DNA of 64,000 nucleotides from positions 41,237 to 105,236 of the forward strand of contig JAJQCQ010000096.1 of assembly GCA_021202635.1 (NCBI GenBank). The letters run 5' to 3'. Below the pieces are notes generated by a model, which saw only the letters and a list, made by a program, of their open reading frames with translations, did not search any database and was not told where the DNA came from. This DNA comes from Lachnospiraceae bacterium. GTDB lineage: Bacteria > Bacillota > Clostridia > Lachnospirales > Lachnospiraceae. Position numbers and translations under genes: made by a program. Of this stretch, positions 8,553 to 17,208 are shown one piece after another (positions within the stretch are counted from its first letter, which is position 1; every line of letters starts with the position of its first letter).

Positions 8553-9827
8553 ATGGTACAGGCAATCGTAGGAGCAAACTGGGGAGACGAGGGAAAGGGA
8601 AAAATTACGGATATGCTGGCGGAAAAGGCCGATATTGTTGTGCGCTTTCAGGGCGGTGCAAACGCCGGACACACGATCATCAACAATTACGGCAAATTTG
8701 CGCTGCATACGCTGCCATCCGGCGTGTTCTATGATCATACGACGAGCGTCATCGGCAACGGAGTTGCGCTGAATATCCCGCTTCTGATCAAAGAAATTCA
8801 GAATCTGGTGGACCGCGGTGTCCCGATGCCGCATATTCTGGTATCAGACCGCGCGCAGATTGTGATGTCCTATCATATCCTGCTTGACGCGTATGAGGAG
8901 GAACGTCTCGCGGGCAAATCGTTTGGTTCGACCAAATCCGGCATTGCGCCGTTTTATTCGGATAAATTTGCCAAAGTCGGCTTCCAGGTGAGCGAGCTTT
9001 TCGATGAAGATACGCTCAAGGAAAAGGCACAGCGCATCTGTGAACTGAAGAATCCGCTGCTGGAGCATCTGTACCACAAGCCGCTTCTGACGGTGGATGG
9101 GATTCTTGCGGAGCTGCGCGGCTACCGTGACCAGATTTCTCCGTTTGTCGGCGATACGGGCGCGTTTTTTGCAAAAGCCCTGAAGGAAGGGAAAACGATT
9201 TTACTGGAAGGCCAGCTTGGTACATTAAAGGATCCGGATCACGGTATCTATCCGATGGTGACGTCTTCCTCTACTCTGGCTGGATATGGAGCAGTCGGTG
9301 CGGGTGTGCCGCCCTATGAGATCAAACGAATTGTGGCGGTCAGCAAGGCCTATTCCAGCGCGGTGGGCGCGGGCGCGTTTGTCAGCGAAATCTTTGGCGA
9401 AGAGGCCGATTTGATGCGCAACCACGGCGGCGACGGCGGAGAATATGGCGCGACGACCGGACGTCCGAGGAGAATGGGCTGGTTTGACTGTGTTGCATCC
9501 AAATATGGCTGTCAGATGCAGGGCGCGACGGAGGTAGCGTTCACGGTTCTCGACGCACTTGGCTATCTGGATGAGATTCCGGTCTGTGTCGGCTATGAGA
9601 TTGACGGCGAGGTGACGACGGACTTCCCGACGACGGTGAAGCTGGAAAAAGCGAAGCCGGTTCTGGAGACCCTTCCGGGCTGGAAGTGCGACATCCGCGG
9701 CATCCGCAAATTCGAGGATCTGCCGGAGAACTGCCGCAAATATGTGGAATTTATTGAGAAGCAGATCGGCTTCCCGATTACGATGGTTTCCAATGGACCG
9801 GCGCGAGAGGATATTATCTACCGATAA
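8553..9827 (+). CDS. purA: Adenylosuccinate synthetase
   Basis: Joins IMP and aspartate at the cost of GTP to give adenylosuccinate, the first step from IMP to AMP. The 424 residues match the family's usual length. The N-terminal GTP-binding loop is GANWGDEGKGKI with the catalytic Asp, followed by GGANAGHTI. GATTGRPRRMGWFDCVA and the C-terminal SNGPAREDIIYR are family signatures. Its start follows GGAAAGGCGG. It is separated from purB by hairpins and from the D-Ala ligase gene by 72 bp. Confidence 0.96.
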   Translation: MVQAIVGANWGDEGKGKITDMLAEKADIVVRFQGGANAGHTIINNYGKFALHTLPSGVFYDHTTSVIGNGVALNIPLLIKEIQNLVDRGVPMPHILVSDRAQIVMSYHILLDAYEEERLAGKSFGSTKSGIAPFYSDKFAKVGFQVSELFDEDTLKEKAQRICELKNPLLEHLYHKPLLTVDGILAELRGYRDQISPFVGDTGAFFAKALKEGKTILLEGQLGTLKDPDHGIYPMVTSSSTLAGYGAVGAGVPPYEIKRIVAVSKAYSSAVGAGAFVSEIFGEEADLMRNHGGDGGEYGATTGRPRRMGWFDCVASKYGCQMQGATEVAFTVLDALGYLDEIPVCVGYEIDGEVTTDFPTTVKLEKAKPVLETLPGWKCDIRGIRKFEDLPENCRKYVEFIEKQIGFPITMVSNGPAREDIIYR

Positions 9828-9899
9828 AAATATAAGGGCGACGAACTCTTTCTGGCAGAGGGAGTCTGGTAATAGAAGATGGAAGGTGGAGAATCGAAC

Positions 9900-10955
9900 A
9901 TGAATATTCTGGTTCTTGCGGGCGGCTACAGTCCGGAACGCAATGTTTCGCTGAGCTCAGGTGCGATGATCGCGGGCGCTCTGCGAAAGAAAGGGCATCA
10001 GGTGGCGATTATCGACTCCTATGTCGGAGTCGCGGACGCGGATGCTGACATTGACCAGTTATACAGGGGAGAAATCTGTGAGGACTGGAAACGGATCTCG
10101 ACGGAAGTACCGGATCTGAAAGCCCTCAAGGCCGCACATCCGGAATGTAAAAATCGTCTGCTTGGGCCGAATGTTCTGCGGCTCTGCCGCGAGGTGGACG
10201 TGGTTTTTCTGGCTCTGCACGGCGGCAGTGGCGAGGATGGGCGAATCCCGGCTGCGCTTGATCTGATGGGCGTACATTATACCGGCTCGGATTATCTGGG
10301 CAGCGGTATTGCTATGGATAAGCATCTGACCAAGGTGCTGGCCAAAGCGGCGGGCGTGGCGGTTCCAGACTGGGAAGTCCGTGAGATTACGGATGAGGAA
10401 GCCATCGAGACGGCTATGTGTGAGGTTCCGCTTCCGATTGTCGTAAAGGTGCCAAACGGCGGCTCTTCGATCGGTGTCTATATTGTAAAACACCCTGCCG
10501 AGCTGCGGGCAGTTCTTGAGAGCAACCGCGGCGCGCGGCTGATCTTTGAGCAGTATATTGAAGGGCGCGAGATTCAGATGGGATTTCTGAATGACCGGGC
10601 GCTTCCTTCGATTGAGATCATTGTAGAAAAAGAGTTCTACAACTATGAGAATAAATACCAGAAAGGCCTCGCTTACGAGCGCACTCCTGCGGATATCCTG
10701 CCATCAGAGGAAAAAGAGATGGGAGAAATGCTGCTGAAGGTGGCGCATGCGCTGAATCTTCGCGTCTATTCGCGGGCGGATTTTATTATCGATAAAGCAG
10801 GGAAAATCTGGTTTATTGAAATCAATACACTCCCGGGAATGACGCAGACCAGCCTTTTGCCGCAGGAAGCAGAGGCGGCGGGGATTTCATTTGAAGATCT
10901 GTGTGAACGGATCGCGAATGAGGCATTAAAGACAAAGGTCGGGACGGAAGATTAA
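9900..10955 (+). CDS. D-alanine-D-alanine ligase family protein
   Basis: An ATP-grasp ligase that would make the D-Ala-D-Ala dipeptide of peptidoglycan precursors. The start at 9900 follows GGAAGGTGGAG and gives 351 residues. The N-terminal GGYSPERNVSLSSG corresponds to the family's GGxSxEREVSLxSG. ALHGGSGEDGRI, the ATP-grasp lysine region PIVVKVPNGGSSIG and the metal-binding IEINTLPGMTQTSLLP with a C-terminal AAGISFEDL all fit. Two such ligases are common in Clostridia, so this may not be the only or main Ddl. D-Ala-D-Lac or D-Ala-D-Ser specificity is not excluded. Confidence 0.88.
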   Translation: MNILVLAGGYSPERNVSLSSGAMIAGALRKKGHQVAIIDSYVGVADADADIDQLYRGEICEDWKRISTEVPDLKALKAAHPECKNRLLGPNVLRLCREVDVVFLALHGGSGEDGRIPAALDLMGVHYTGSDYLGSGIAMDKHLTKVLAKAAGVAVPDWEVREITDEEAIETAMCEVPLPIVVKVPNGGSSIGVYIVKHPAELRAVLESNRGARLIFEQYIEGREIQMGFLNDRALPSIEIIVEKEFYNYENKYQKGLAYERTPADILPSEEKEMGEMLLKVAHALNLRVYSRADFIIDKAGKIWFIEINTLPGMTQTSLLPQEAEAAGISFEDLCERIANEALKTKVGTED

Positions 10956-11003
10956 GAAAAGAGAGCATATCCCGGGATTTCGGGATGGGGAGAGTGAAAG
11001 AAA

Positions 11004-12317
11004 ATGGTTTACATATTGCTGTCGATTTCGGTTGCGATTCTGGCCGGACTTTTGATGACCCGTGTGCTGAAGCCGTTGAAGCTGCCGTCGGTGACGGCGT
11101 ATCTGGTGGCAGGTGTGCTGATCGGACCATACTGTCTGGGCAGGGTTTCTATTACGGGTCTCGGCTTTACGACGATGGAGAGCGTAGAAGACCTGAGTCT
11201 GGTTTCGGATGTGGCGCTTGGATTTATTGCCTTTGCGATCGGCAATGAGTTCCGGCTGTCCCAGCTGAAAAAGACCGGAAAGCAGGCGACGGTGATCGGT
11301 ATCGTGCAGGCGCTGACGGCAACGTTATTCGTGGATGTGGCGCTGCTGGCAGTCAGTGCGGCGACGAATGGCAAGCTGACTCCGGCGCAGGCGATCACAC
11401 TTGGCGCCATCGCTACGGCTACCGCTCCGGCGGCTACTCTGATGGTCGTGCGGCAGTATAAGGCAAAGGGACCGCTGGTAGACCTGCTGCTGCCGATTGT
11501 GGCATTGGATGACGCGGTTGGCCTTGTAGTTTTTGCTGTGAGTTTTGGCATTGCGCGGGCAATGGTGAGCGGCACGTTCGATTTTGTCTCTATTTTTGTC
11601 AATCCGATTCTGGAGATTATCTGCTCTCTGGCGCTCGGAGCGGTGATGGGCTGGCTGCTGACGCAGCTGGAGAAGCTGTTCAATTCAAACACGAACCGCC
11701 TGAATATGTCCATCGCGTTTGTATTTTTGACCACGGCGCTCTCCATGCTGGAGTTTGAAGCCGGACCGGTCACGATCGGCTTTTCCTCCCTGCTGGTGTG
11801 CATGATGCTGGGAACGGTGTTTTGCAATCTCTGTCCGCTGTCGGATGAAATCATGTCGAAGACAGACAGCTGGACAAACCCGTTGTTTGCCGCATTTTTT
11901 GTGATTTCGGGCGCGGAGCTGGAGCTTTCCGTTTTTCAGGATGGCCTGATTGTGCTGATCGGTGTGATTTACATTATTACGCGTTCCGCAGGAAAATATC
12001 TTGGTGCATATCTTTCCGCAAAAGGGACGAATTGCAGTGATACCATCTGCAAATACCTTGGCATTACACTGCTGCCGCAGGCCGGTGTGGCGCTTGGTAT
12101 GTGTGTGACGGCACAGCAGCTTGGCGAGCAGGGAACCCTGATCCGCAATATTACCTTGTTTGCCATATTGATTTATGAGCTGGTCGGTCCGCTGCTGACG
12201 AAGATGTCGCTGAAAGCGGCAGGCGAGATTCAGCCGATGAGCGAGGAGGTAAAGAATCGTCGTCAGACGAATCTGGAAAACGCGAAAAATGCGCCGCGGG
12301 AGCGGCATGAAAAGTAA
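11004..12317 (+). CDS. Cation:proton antiporter, CPA2 (Kef/Nap-like) family
   Basis: A polytopic membrane protein of 437 residues with about twelve hydrophobic segments and no cytosolic RCK/TrkA domain. It opens with a membrane segment, then LKLPSVTAYLVAGVLIGPY, characteristic of the Na+/H+ exchanger fold. ATATAPAATLMVV and LDDAVGLVVFAVSFG contain acidic and small residues placed as in the ion-binding core. It would exchange Na+ or K+ for protons; the ion cannot be told. The start follows GGGGAGAGTGAAAGAA, 48 bp after the ligase gene. Confidence 0.85.
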   Translation: MVYILLSISVAILAGLLMTRVLKPLKLPSVTAYLVAGVLIGPYCLGRVSITGLGFTTMESVEDLSLVSDVALGFIAFAIGNEFRLSQLKKTGKQATVIGIVQALTATLFVDVALLAVSAATNGKLTPAQAITLGAIATATAPAATLMVVRQYKAKGPLVDLLLPIVALDDAVGLVVFAVSFGIARAMVSGTFDFVSIFVNPILEIICSLALGAVMGWLLTQLEKLFNSNTNRLNMSIAFVFLTTALSMLEFEAGPVTIGFSSLLVCMMLGTVFCNLCPLSDEIMSKTDSWTNPLFAAFFVISGAELELSVFQDGLIVLIGVIYIITRSAGKYLGAYLSAKGTNCSDTICKYLGITLLPQAGVALGMCVTAQQLGEQGTLIRNITLFAILIYELVGPLLTKMSLKAAGEIQPMSEEVKNRRQTNLENAKNAPRERHEK

Positions 12318-12397
12318 AAGAAGCCGCACTCCGATGCAGGGTGTATTATAAAATGAAAAACGGTGCAGTGGCGGAATATATATGAGGAGGAACCAAA

Positions 12398-13351
12398 ATG
12401 GATATTATTTGTATGGGAGAAATGCTGATTGATTTTACACCGGGCAAAGAGGAACGCAGCTATGTCTGCAATCCGGGCGGCGCGCCGGCGAATGCCTGCA
12501 TTGCGATTGCGAGAAATGGATTGAAGACCGGCTTTCTGGGGCGTCTGGGCAATGACGATTTTGGAAAGCTTCTGAAGGCTACACTGGAGGAAAACCAGGT
12601 GGAAGTGCTGCTGCCGGAGCTGACGGATCAGGCGGTGACAACACTGGCATTTGTGACACTCTATGAGGGCGGCGAGCGCTCCTTTACCTTTGTTCGCAAG
12701 CCAGGAGCGGATATTTTGCTGGAAGCGTCGGATATCGACGAAGAAGTGATTAGAAGCACAAAGATTCTGCACTGCGGTTCCTTTGGAATGTCAGAGAATC
12801 CCAGCCGGGACGCTCATTTTCACGCGATGGACCTGGCGAAGAAGAATGGGAAGCTGGTCAGCTACGACATCAACTACCGTCCGATGATCTGGAGCTTTGA
12901 GGACGCGAAGGCCGTAGTGGATCGCGTGCTTCCGTATGTGGATTTGCTGAAGGTATCCGATGAGGAGCTGGATTTTGTCGGCGGAGAGGAAAATATCCCG
13001 ACTCTGATGAAGGAGCAGGGGATATCCGTAGTGATTGAGACACTCGGTTCCAAAGGAGCGAGATATTTCTTTGATGGAAAGACCGGTACAGTCGCCGGAC
13101 ATAAGGTGAAAGCCATTGATGCGACGGGGGCAGGCGATGCTTCCTGGGGCGGTTTTCTTTCCAGACTGCTGCTCGGCGGTGTGACGACTGCTGCGGACCT
13201 GACAGAGGAGCTGGTGCGCGAAGCACTTGTCTATGCGAATACTTCGGGCGGTCTGTGTGTGCAGAAAATGGGTGGTATCCCGGCTCTCCCGACGAGAGAT
13301 GAGGTGGAGGCGTTTGTGGCAGAGACGGGTTTGCATGCAACTGGAATGTGA
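12398..13351 (+). CDS. PfkB-family carbohydrate kinase, probable fructokinase
   Basis: A 317-residue ribokinase-fold sugar kinase with a strong AGGAGGAACC ribosome binding site. The N-terminal CMGEMLIDFTPG and NPGGAPANACIAIARNG match the PfkB signature 1 and sugar-binding region. The C-terminal DATGAGDASWGGF is signature 2, with Asp near residue 247 as the catalytic base. The overall sequence resembles fructokinases of the ScrK type, which form fructose 6-phosphate. It stands alone without a transporter gene beside it. Confidence 0.86.
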   Translation: MDIICMGEMLIDFTPGKEERSYVCNPGGAPANACIAIARNGLKTGFLGRLGNDDFGKLLKATLEENQVEVLLPELTDQAVTTLAFVTLYEGGERSFTFVRKPGADILLEASDIDEEVIRSTKILHCGSFGMSENPSRDAHFHAMDLAKKNGKLVSYDINYRPMIWSFEDAKAVVDRVLPYVDLLKVSDEELDFVGGEENIPTLMKEQGISVVIETLGSKGARYFFDGKTGTVAGHKVKAIDATGAGDASWGGFLSRLLLGGVTTAADLTEELVREALVYANTSGGLCVQKMGGIPALPTRDEVEAFVAETGLHATGM

Positions 13352-13375
13352 ACAGCTGCATGACAATTCAAAAAA

Positions 13376-13401
13376 GTTACAGGTCACACCTGACCAGTAA
13401 C
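13376..13401. repeat. Short palindromic copy of repeat family B
   Basis: GTTACAGGTCA (13376-13386) and TGACCAGTAAC (13391-13401) form a hairpin with one mismatch and a 4-nt loop. This looks like an internal-deletion form of the longer elements at 15028, 20131 and 44191. Confidence 0.65.
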
Positions 13402-13482
13402 CATAAAAACGCTTTTGACAGGAAATGGACGGGCTTTTCTGAAACATGATAGTATTTTTGTAATACAGGAGTGACAAGACTT

Positions 13483-15015
13483 ATGGATTCATATAGAGAG
13501 AAAATCGAGGCCTACATGGACGGCAAAAAAGAAGAAATGCTGGAAGACTTGAAAACGCTGGTCCGGATTGACAGCCAGAAGGGCGCGGCGGAAGAAGGCA
13601 AGCCGTTTGGGGCTGGCCCGGCTGCGGCCATTGCTGCCGCGCAGGAGCTGATGCAAAGGTATGGTCTGACTGTGAGAAATTATGAGAATTATGTCGTGAC
13701 CGGTGATCTGGCTGCGTCCTCTGCGGATACGTCTTCAGAGGAAGGGGGATCGGCGGAGAAGGGCCTGGATATTCTGGCGCATCTGGACGTTGTGCCGGTG
13801 ACAGAGGACTGGACGGTCACACAGCCGTTTGATCCCAGGGTGGTGGACGGCAGAATTTACGGCCGCGGTACGGCAGATGATAAGGGGCCGGCGGTTGCGG
13901 CTCTGTATGCGCTGCGTGCGATCCGGGAGCTTGGAATTCCGATGAAAAAAGGCGTACGTCTGGTATTGGGTTCGGATGAAGAGTGCGGCTCAAGCGATCT
14001 GGCGTATTACTTTGGGATAGAAAAAGAGGCGCCGTATACCTTCACACCGGATGCGGAGTTTCCTGTGATTAATATCGAAAAGGGGCGTCTGGCAGCCAGC
14101 TTTCATGCAGAATTTGGCGGTGAAGCTCCGGAAGCGGAGAATTCCGCTCAGACGGTATATTCCCGCATCCTTCGTCTGAAGAGCGGGGACAAGGCCAATG
14201 TCGTTCCAGGACGCGCAACGCTGGAGATAGCCGGTTTGCGTGCAGAGACTGTGCGCCCTGCCGCAGATGAGACGACGAGGGAGACGGGAGTTTCCTTTGA
14301 AATCAGTGAATGCAAGGCTGCTGTATCAGAATCCGTTCCTGGAGCCGTGCAGGATGCCGGAATGCGGCTGAGGATTGACGCCCGCGGCTGCTCTGCACAT
14401 GCATCCACGCCGCAGGAAGGGAAGAATGCGCTGACGGCGACGCTTCGCCTGGTGTCAAAGCTGTCCGGCTCCCTGACCTGTGGGGAAGACGATGGCCTTC
14501 GGGCGCTTCTGGCGCTGGAAAGGCTGTTTCCTTACGAGGACACCTGTGGAAAATCCGCGGGGGTTTATCGGGAGGATGCACAGTCCGGCGCGGTGACATT
14601 GTGCTTCAGTATTCTGGATTATACACCGGAGCGATTAAGCGGGACGTTTGACGCCCGGCTGCCGGTGGGCTGCACGGAGGAGAATACCAGGCGCCCGCTG
14701 ATGGAAGCACTGGCCGAGGCCGGATTGGAAATGGAGGATACTCCGATGTCGAAACCGCATTGTGTGCCGGGGGATTCCGCGTTTGTAAAAATTCTTCTTG
14801 AAAGCTACAAGCGCTATTCCGGTATCAAAGGGGAACCGCTTTCGACCGGAGGAGGCACATACGTGCATGGGCTGGAACGCGGTGTGGCATTTGGCTGCGG
14901 GACACCAGGTGTTGACAATCACATGCATGGAGATGATGAGTTTATGGAGATTGATACGCTTGTGATGAGCGCGAAAATCTTTGCTGATGCAGCCGTACGG
15001 ATCTGCAATGAATGA
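13483..15015 (+). CDS. M20-family dipeptidase (PepV/Sapep-like)
   Basis: A cytosolic zinc dipeptidase of 510 residues. The ATG at 13483 is preferred because CAGGAG lies 11 bp before it; a GTG at 13471 overlaps that site. Metal-ligand motifs are ILAHLDVVPV (His, then a catalytic Asp), GRGTADDKGP (bridging Asp) and GSDEECGSSD (catalytic Glu and ligand). A long lid/dimerisation domain follows, with HASTPQEGKNA, then a C-terminal STGGGTYVHG and a late His region (GVDNHMHGDDE). It would hydrolyse dipeptides, including some with a D- or unusual N-terminal residue. It is flanked on both sides by family B repeats and is probably monocistronic. Confidence 0.88.
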   Translation: MDSYREKIEAYMDGKKEEMLEDLKTLVRIDSQKGAAEEGKPFGAGPAAAIAAAQELMQRYGLTVRNYENYVVTGDLAASSADTSSEEGGSAEKGLDILAHLDVVPVTEDWTVTQPFDPRVVDGRIYGRGTADDKGPAVAALYALRAIRELGIPMKKGVRLVLGSDEECGSSDLAYYFGIEKEAPYTFTPDAEFPVINIEKGRLAASFHAEFGGEAPEAENSAQTVYSRILRLKSGDKANVVPGRATLEIAGLRAETVRPAADETTRETGVSFEISECKAAVSESVPGAVQDAGMRLRIDARGCSAHASTPQEGKNALTATLRLVSKLSGSLTCGEDDGLRALLALERLFPYEDTCGKSAGVYREDAQSGAVTLCFSILDYTPERLSGTFDARLPVGCTEENTRRPLMEALAEAGLEMEDTPMSKPHCVPGDSAFVKILLESYKRYSGIKGEPLSTGGGTYVHGLERGVAFGCGTPGVDNHMHGDDEFMEIDTLVMSAKIFADAAVRICNE

Positions 15016-15027
15016 CAGGAGAATGCG

Positions 15028-15089
15028 CTTACTGGTCACACATGTAGTGGTTAAGATAACGTAAATTAGTCAGGGTGTGACCTGTAACG
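15028..15089. repeat. Palindromic repeat family B
   Basis: CTTACTGGTCACAC at the left end mirrors GGTGTGACCTGTAACG at the right, with about 30 bp between them. It lies directly after the dipeptidase gene. The rest of the 313-bp gap before the lipoprotein gene is A+T-rich, apart from a GGGGACGGGGGCATATGCCCCC palindrome near 15099-15118. Confidence 0.75.
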
Positions 15090-15328
15090 AATGCGTGGGG
15101 ACGGGGGCATATGCCCCCGCCTTTGGCTATTTTTACTAAAAATAAATGTTACAGAATCATTAAGTTTCTGATAACATTGCCGGATTTCGGGGTGTGTGGC
15201 TTGCAGAAGTTGGAAGGTCGTGGTATGATATACACCGGTATGGTTTGAATCTCTCTTAGTGCGAAACAGCAGTGTCATTTATAATGCACGTGAGAAGGGG
15301 ATCTTCCATTTCCGATTGGAGGAAAAAA

Positions 15329-16846
15329 ATGTTAGACAGAAGAAAGAGAGCAGCTCTGATCTGCCTGGTATTTGTACTGGCGATCGCTGTATTTACATCA
15401 GGCTGCCAGCTTCTTGAAAAAGACAGTGAAACGGAGACGGAATCAGAGACAGAAACAGAGACCGAGTCAGAGACCGAAACAGAGTCGGAGACGGAATTTG
15501 AGACGGATGTAGTCTATATCTCTGAGGATGTATCGATTCGTATTATATTGCCGGACAGTACCTGGGAGGTTACGCAGGACATTGACGAGATGCGGGTGTT
15601 TGCTTCCGGATCAGACGCGATGATCAATATTGTACATGCTTCGGATGAGGATTCAATGAAGAATATTTCCGTTATGGAATCAGAAGATGCGCTTAAGGAG
15701 ACGCTTTCGGGTCAGTATCCGGAGGAAGACGCGTTTGAGATTCTTTCCTTTGAAGAGAGGAGCTCCTCTACCGTAGTCACTTACGAATATGTGGTGCAGT
15801 ACAATTTATCGACCAGTATGTGGGCGTATTCAGTTACTTACGCGCTTTTGTCCACGGAGGGAGATTCCGCATATGTAATTAGCGGTACAGTGACAGAGAA
15901 TGATGTGCTGCTGCTTGCCGATGTGCAGGAAGCGGTGGAAAGCTTTACCGTCCTGGACCGCACCAGTATTTTCAGTGTGCTGCCGGGGACAGTGGAGAAT
16001 AATAACACCGAAGAGTCGGAAACAGAAACGGATGACAGCGAAGACGATGAGAATGAAGCCTGGAGCGAAGAACTGGCTACGCTGACTGCTTATTCCTCGA
16101 GTGTGACGCTCTACGCTTCAGCAAATGTAAATATCCGTCAGTATCCGAGCACGTCCGCAGAGCGGATCGGCTCCCTGACGGCGGGCAGCCAGGTGACCGT
16201 GACCGGTGAGACCTCGCAATGGTTCCGTGTCAGCACGGGCAGCTCTGCGGGGTATATCAGCAAGGCATACCTGGTGAGCACAGCGCCGGAGACGACGGCA
16301 ACGGACGACAGCGAGACAGAGAGTACGGAATCCGCTGTGACTTCAGCGGAATTGGGAAGTGAGATCACATATGGCTCCTCCTATACGTTCTACACGACCA
16401 CTGCCGTGAATCTGCGTTCACAGCCGAGTACGAGCAGCAGTGTGACCGGTACCGTGGCGGCCGGTGCAGCGGTGACCGTGACCGGCGAGACGGATAATTG
16501 GTATATTGTGACAGTAGACGGGGTGACCGGCTATATATCCAAAGCCTACGTTTCTTCTACACAGACCACTGCAACGGAAAGTACAGAGAGCACAGAGGCT
16601 GCCAGCTCCTCATCGACCTCCTCTTCCACTTCAACGACAGGAGTCGTAAGCGGAACAATTACGGCCGTGACGTCGGATACGCTTCTGATTGCGGGGGATG
16701 ACGGTGTTACATACTCGATTAATTATGCGAATGCTTCGCTGAATTCAAGCGGACTTACCGAGGGACTGTATATTACAGCCACGATTGACTATTCGCAGTC
16801 GACGGCGAGCGGTTCCCTGTATGCAACAGCGGTGACCGGGCACTGA
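15329..16846 (+). CDS. Lipoprotein with Glu/Thr/Ser linker and two SH3b domains
   Basis: A secreted, probably lipid-anchored surface protein of 505 residues; the start follows GATTGGAGGAAAAAA. The signal peptide ends in the lipobox FTSGC (Cys near residue 25). A low-complexity tract of alternating Glu, Thr and Ser (residues about 30-55) follows, probably a wall-spanning spacer. A PsbP/DUF-like beta domain comes next. Two bacterial SH3 domains (about residues 270-315 and 365-410) share VNIRQYPSTS / VNLRSQPSTS and end in GYISKAYL / GYISKAYV. A Ser/Thr linker leads to a C-terminal OB-like region. SH3b pairs bind cell-wall peptides. There is no catalytic domain, so a scaffolding or adhesion role is the likely reading. 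Confidence 0.82.
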   Translation: MLDRRKRAALICLVFVLAIAVFTSGCQLLEKDSETETESETETETESETETESETEFETDVVYISEDVSIRIILPDSTWEVTQDIDEMRVFASGSDAMINIVHASDEDSMKNISVMESEDALKETLSGQYPEEDAFEILSFEERSSSTVVTYEYVVQYNLSTSMWAYSVTYALLSTEGDSAYVISGTVTENDVLLLADVQEAVESFTVLDRTSIFSVLPGTVENNNTEESETETDDSEDDENEAWSEELATLTAYSSSVTLYASANVNIRQYPSTSAERIGSLTAGSQVTVTGETSQWFRVSTGSSAGYISKAYLVSTAPETTATDDSETESTESAVTSAELGSEITYGSSYTFYTTTAVNLRSQPSTSSSVTGTVAAGAAVTVTGETDNWYIVTVDGVTGYISKAYVSSTQTTATESTESTEAASSSSTSSSTSTTGVVSGTITAVTSDTLLIAGDDGVTYSINYANASLNSSGLTEGLYITATIDYSQSTASGSLYATAVTGH

Positions 16847-16948
16847 CCTGGAAGGGCGGATCAGGCTGTGATTCCATTTGCGTATCGTTGCTGCAAAATT
16901 GCCGAAGAAAGTTTCAAAATCTGACTTATTTTCTACCGGAAAGAAATC

Positions 16949-16977
16949 TTGACTTTTGAAATAATTCTACTTATAAT
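16949..16977 (+). promoter_or_regulatory. Near-consensus sigma-A promoter of the MATE gene
   Basis: TTGACT (16949-16954), a 17-bp spacer and TATAAT (16972-16977). Transcription should start near 16984, about 225 nt before the MATE start codon, leaving a long leader that holds an intrinsic terminator. Confidence 0.78.
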
Positions 16978-17036
16978 ACGAAATGAACCGAGTGGCATAT
17001 GGTTCCGATTCACAGTGTGAGGCGGGAACTTTTAAG

Positions 17037-17078
17037 AAAGAGCGTAAAACCGGGTTTTTGGGTTTGCGCTCTTTTTTT
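17037..17078 (+). terminator. Intrinsic terminator in the MATE leader (attenuator candidate)
   Basis: AAAGAGCG (17037-17044) pairs with CGCTCTTT (17067-17074), extended by TAAAACC/GGGTTTG, and a run of seven T follows. It lies after the promoter and before the gene, so it would stop transcription unless overridden. A small GAACC/GGTTC hairpin (16985-17006) precedes it, and ATGCGC/GCGCAT (17080-17095) follows. No known riboswitch class was recognised. Confidence 0.72.
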
Positions 17079-17208
17079 ATGCGCAGAGGCGCATATGGAA
17101 GTTTTCCAGCTGGCGCTGGATGCGCCACGCGCGGGCGAGCAGAATTCGGCAAGCCGCCTCCTGCTCGATCACTTAAAAATGAACAATATAAGAAAAGGAA
17201 GGGTTTAT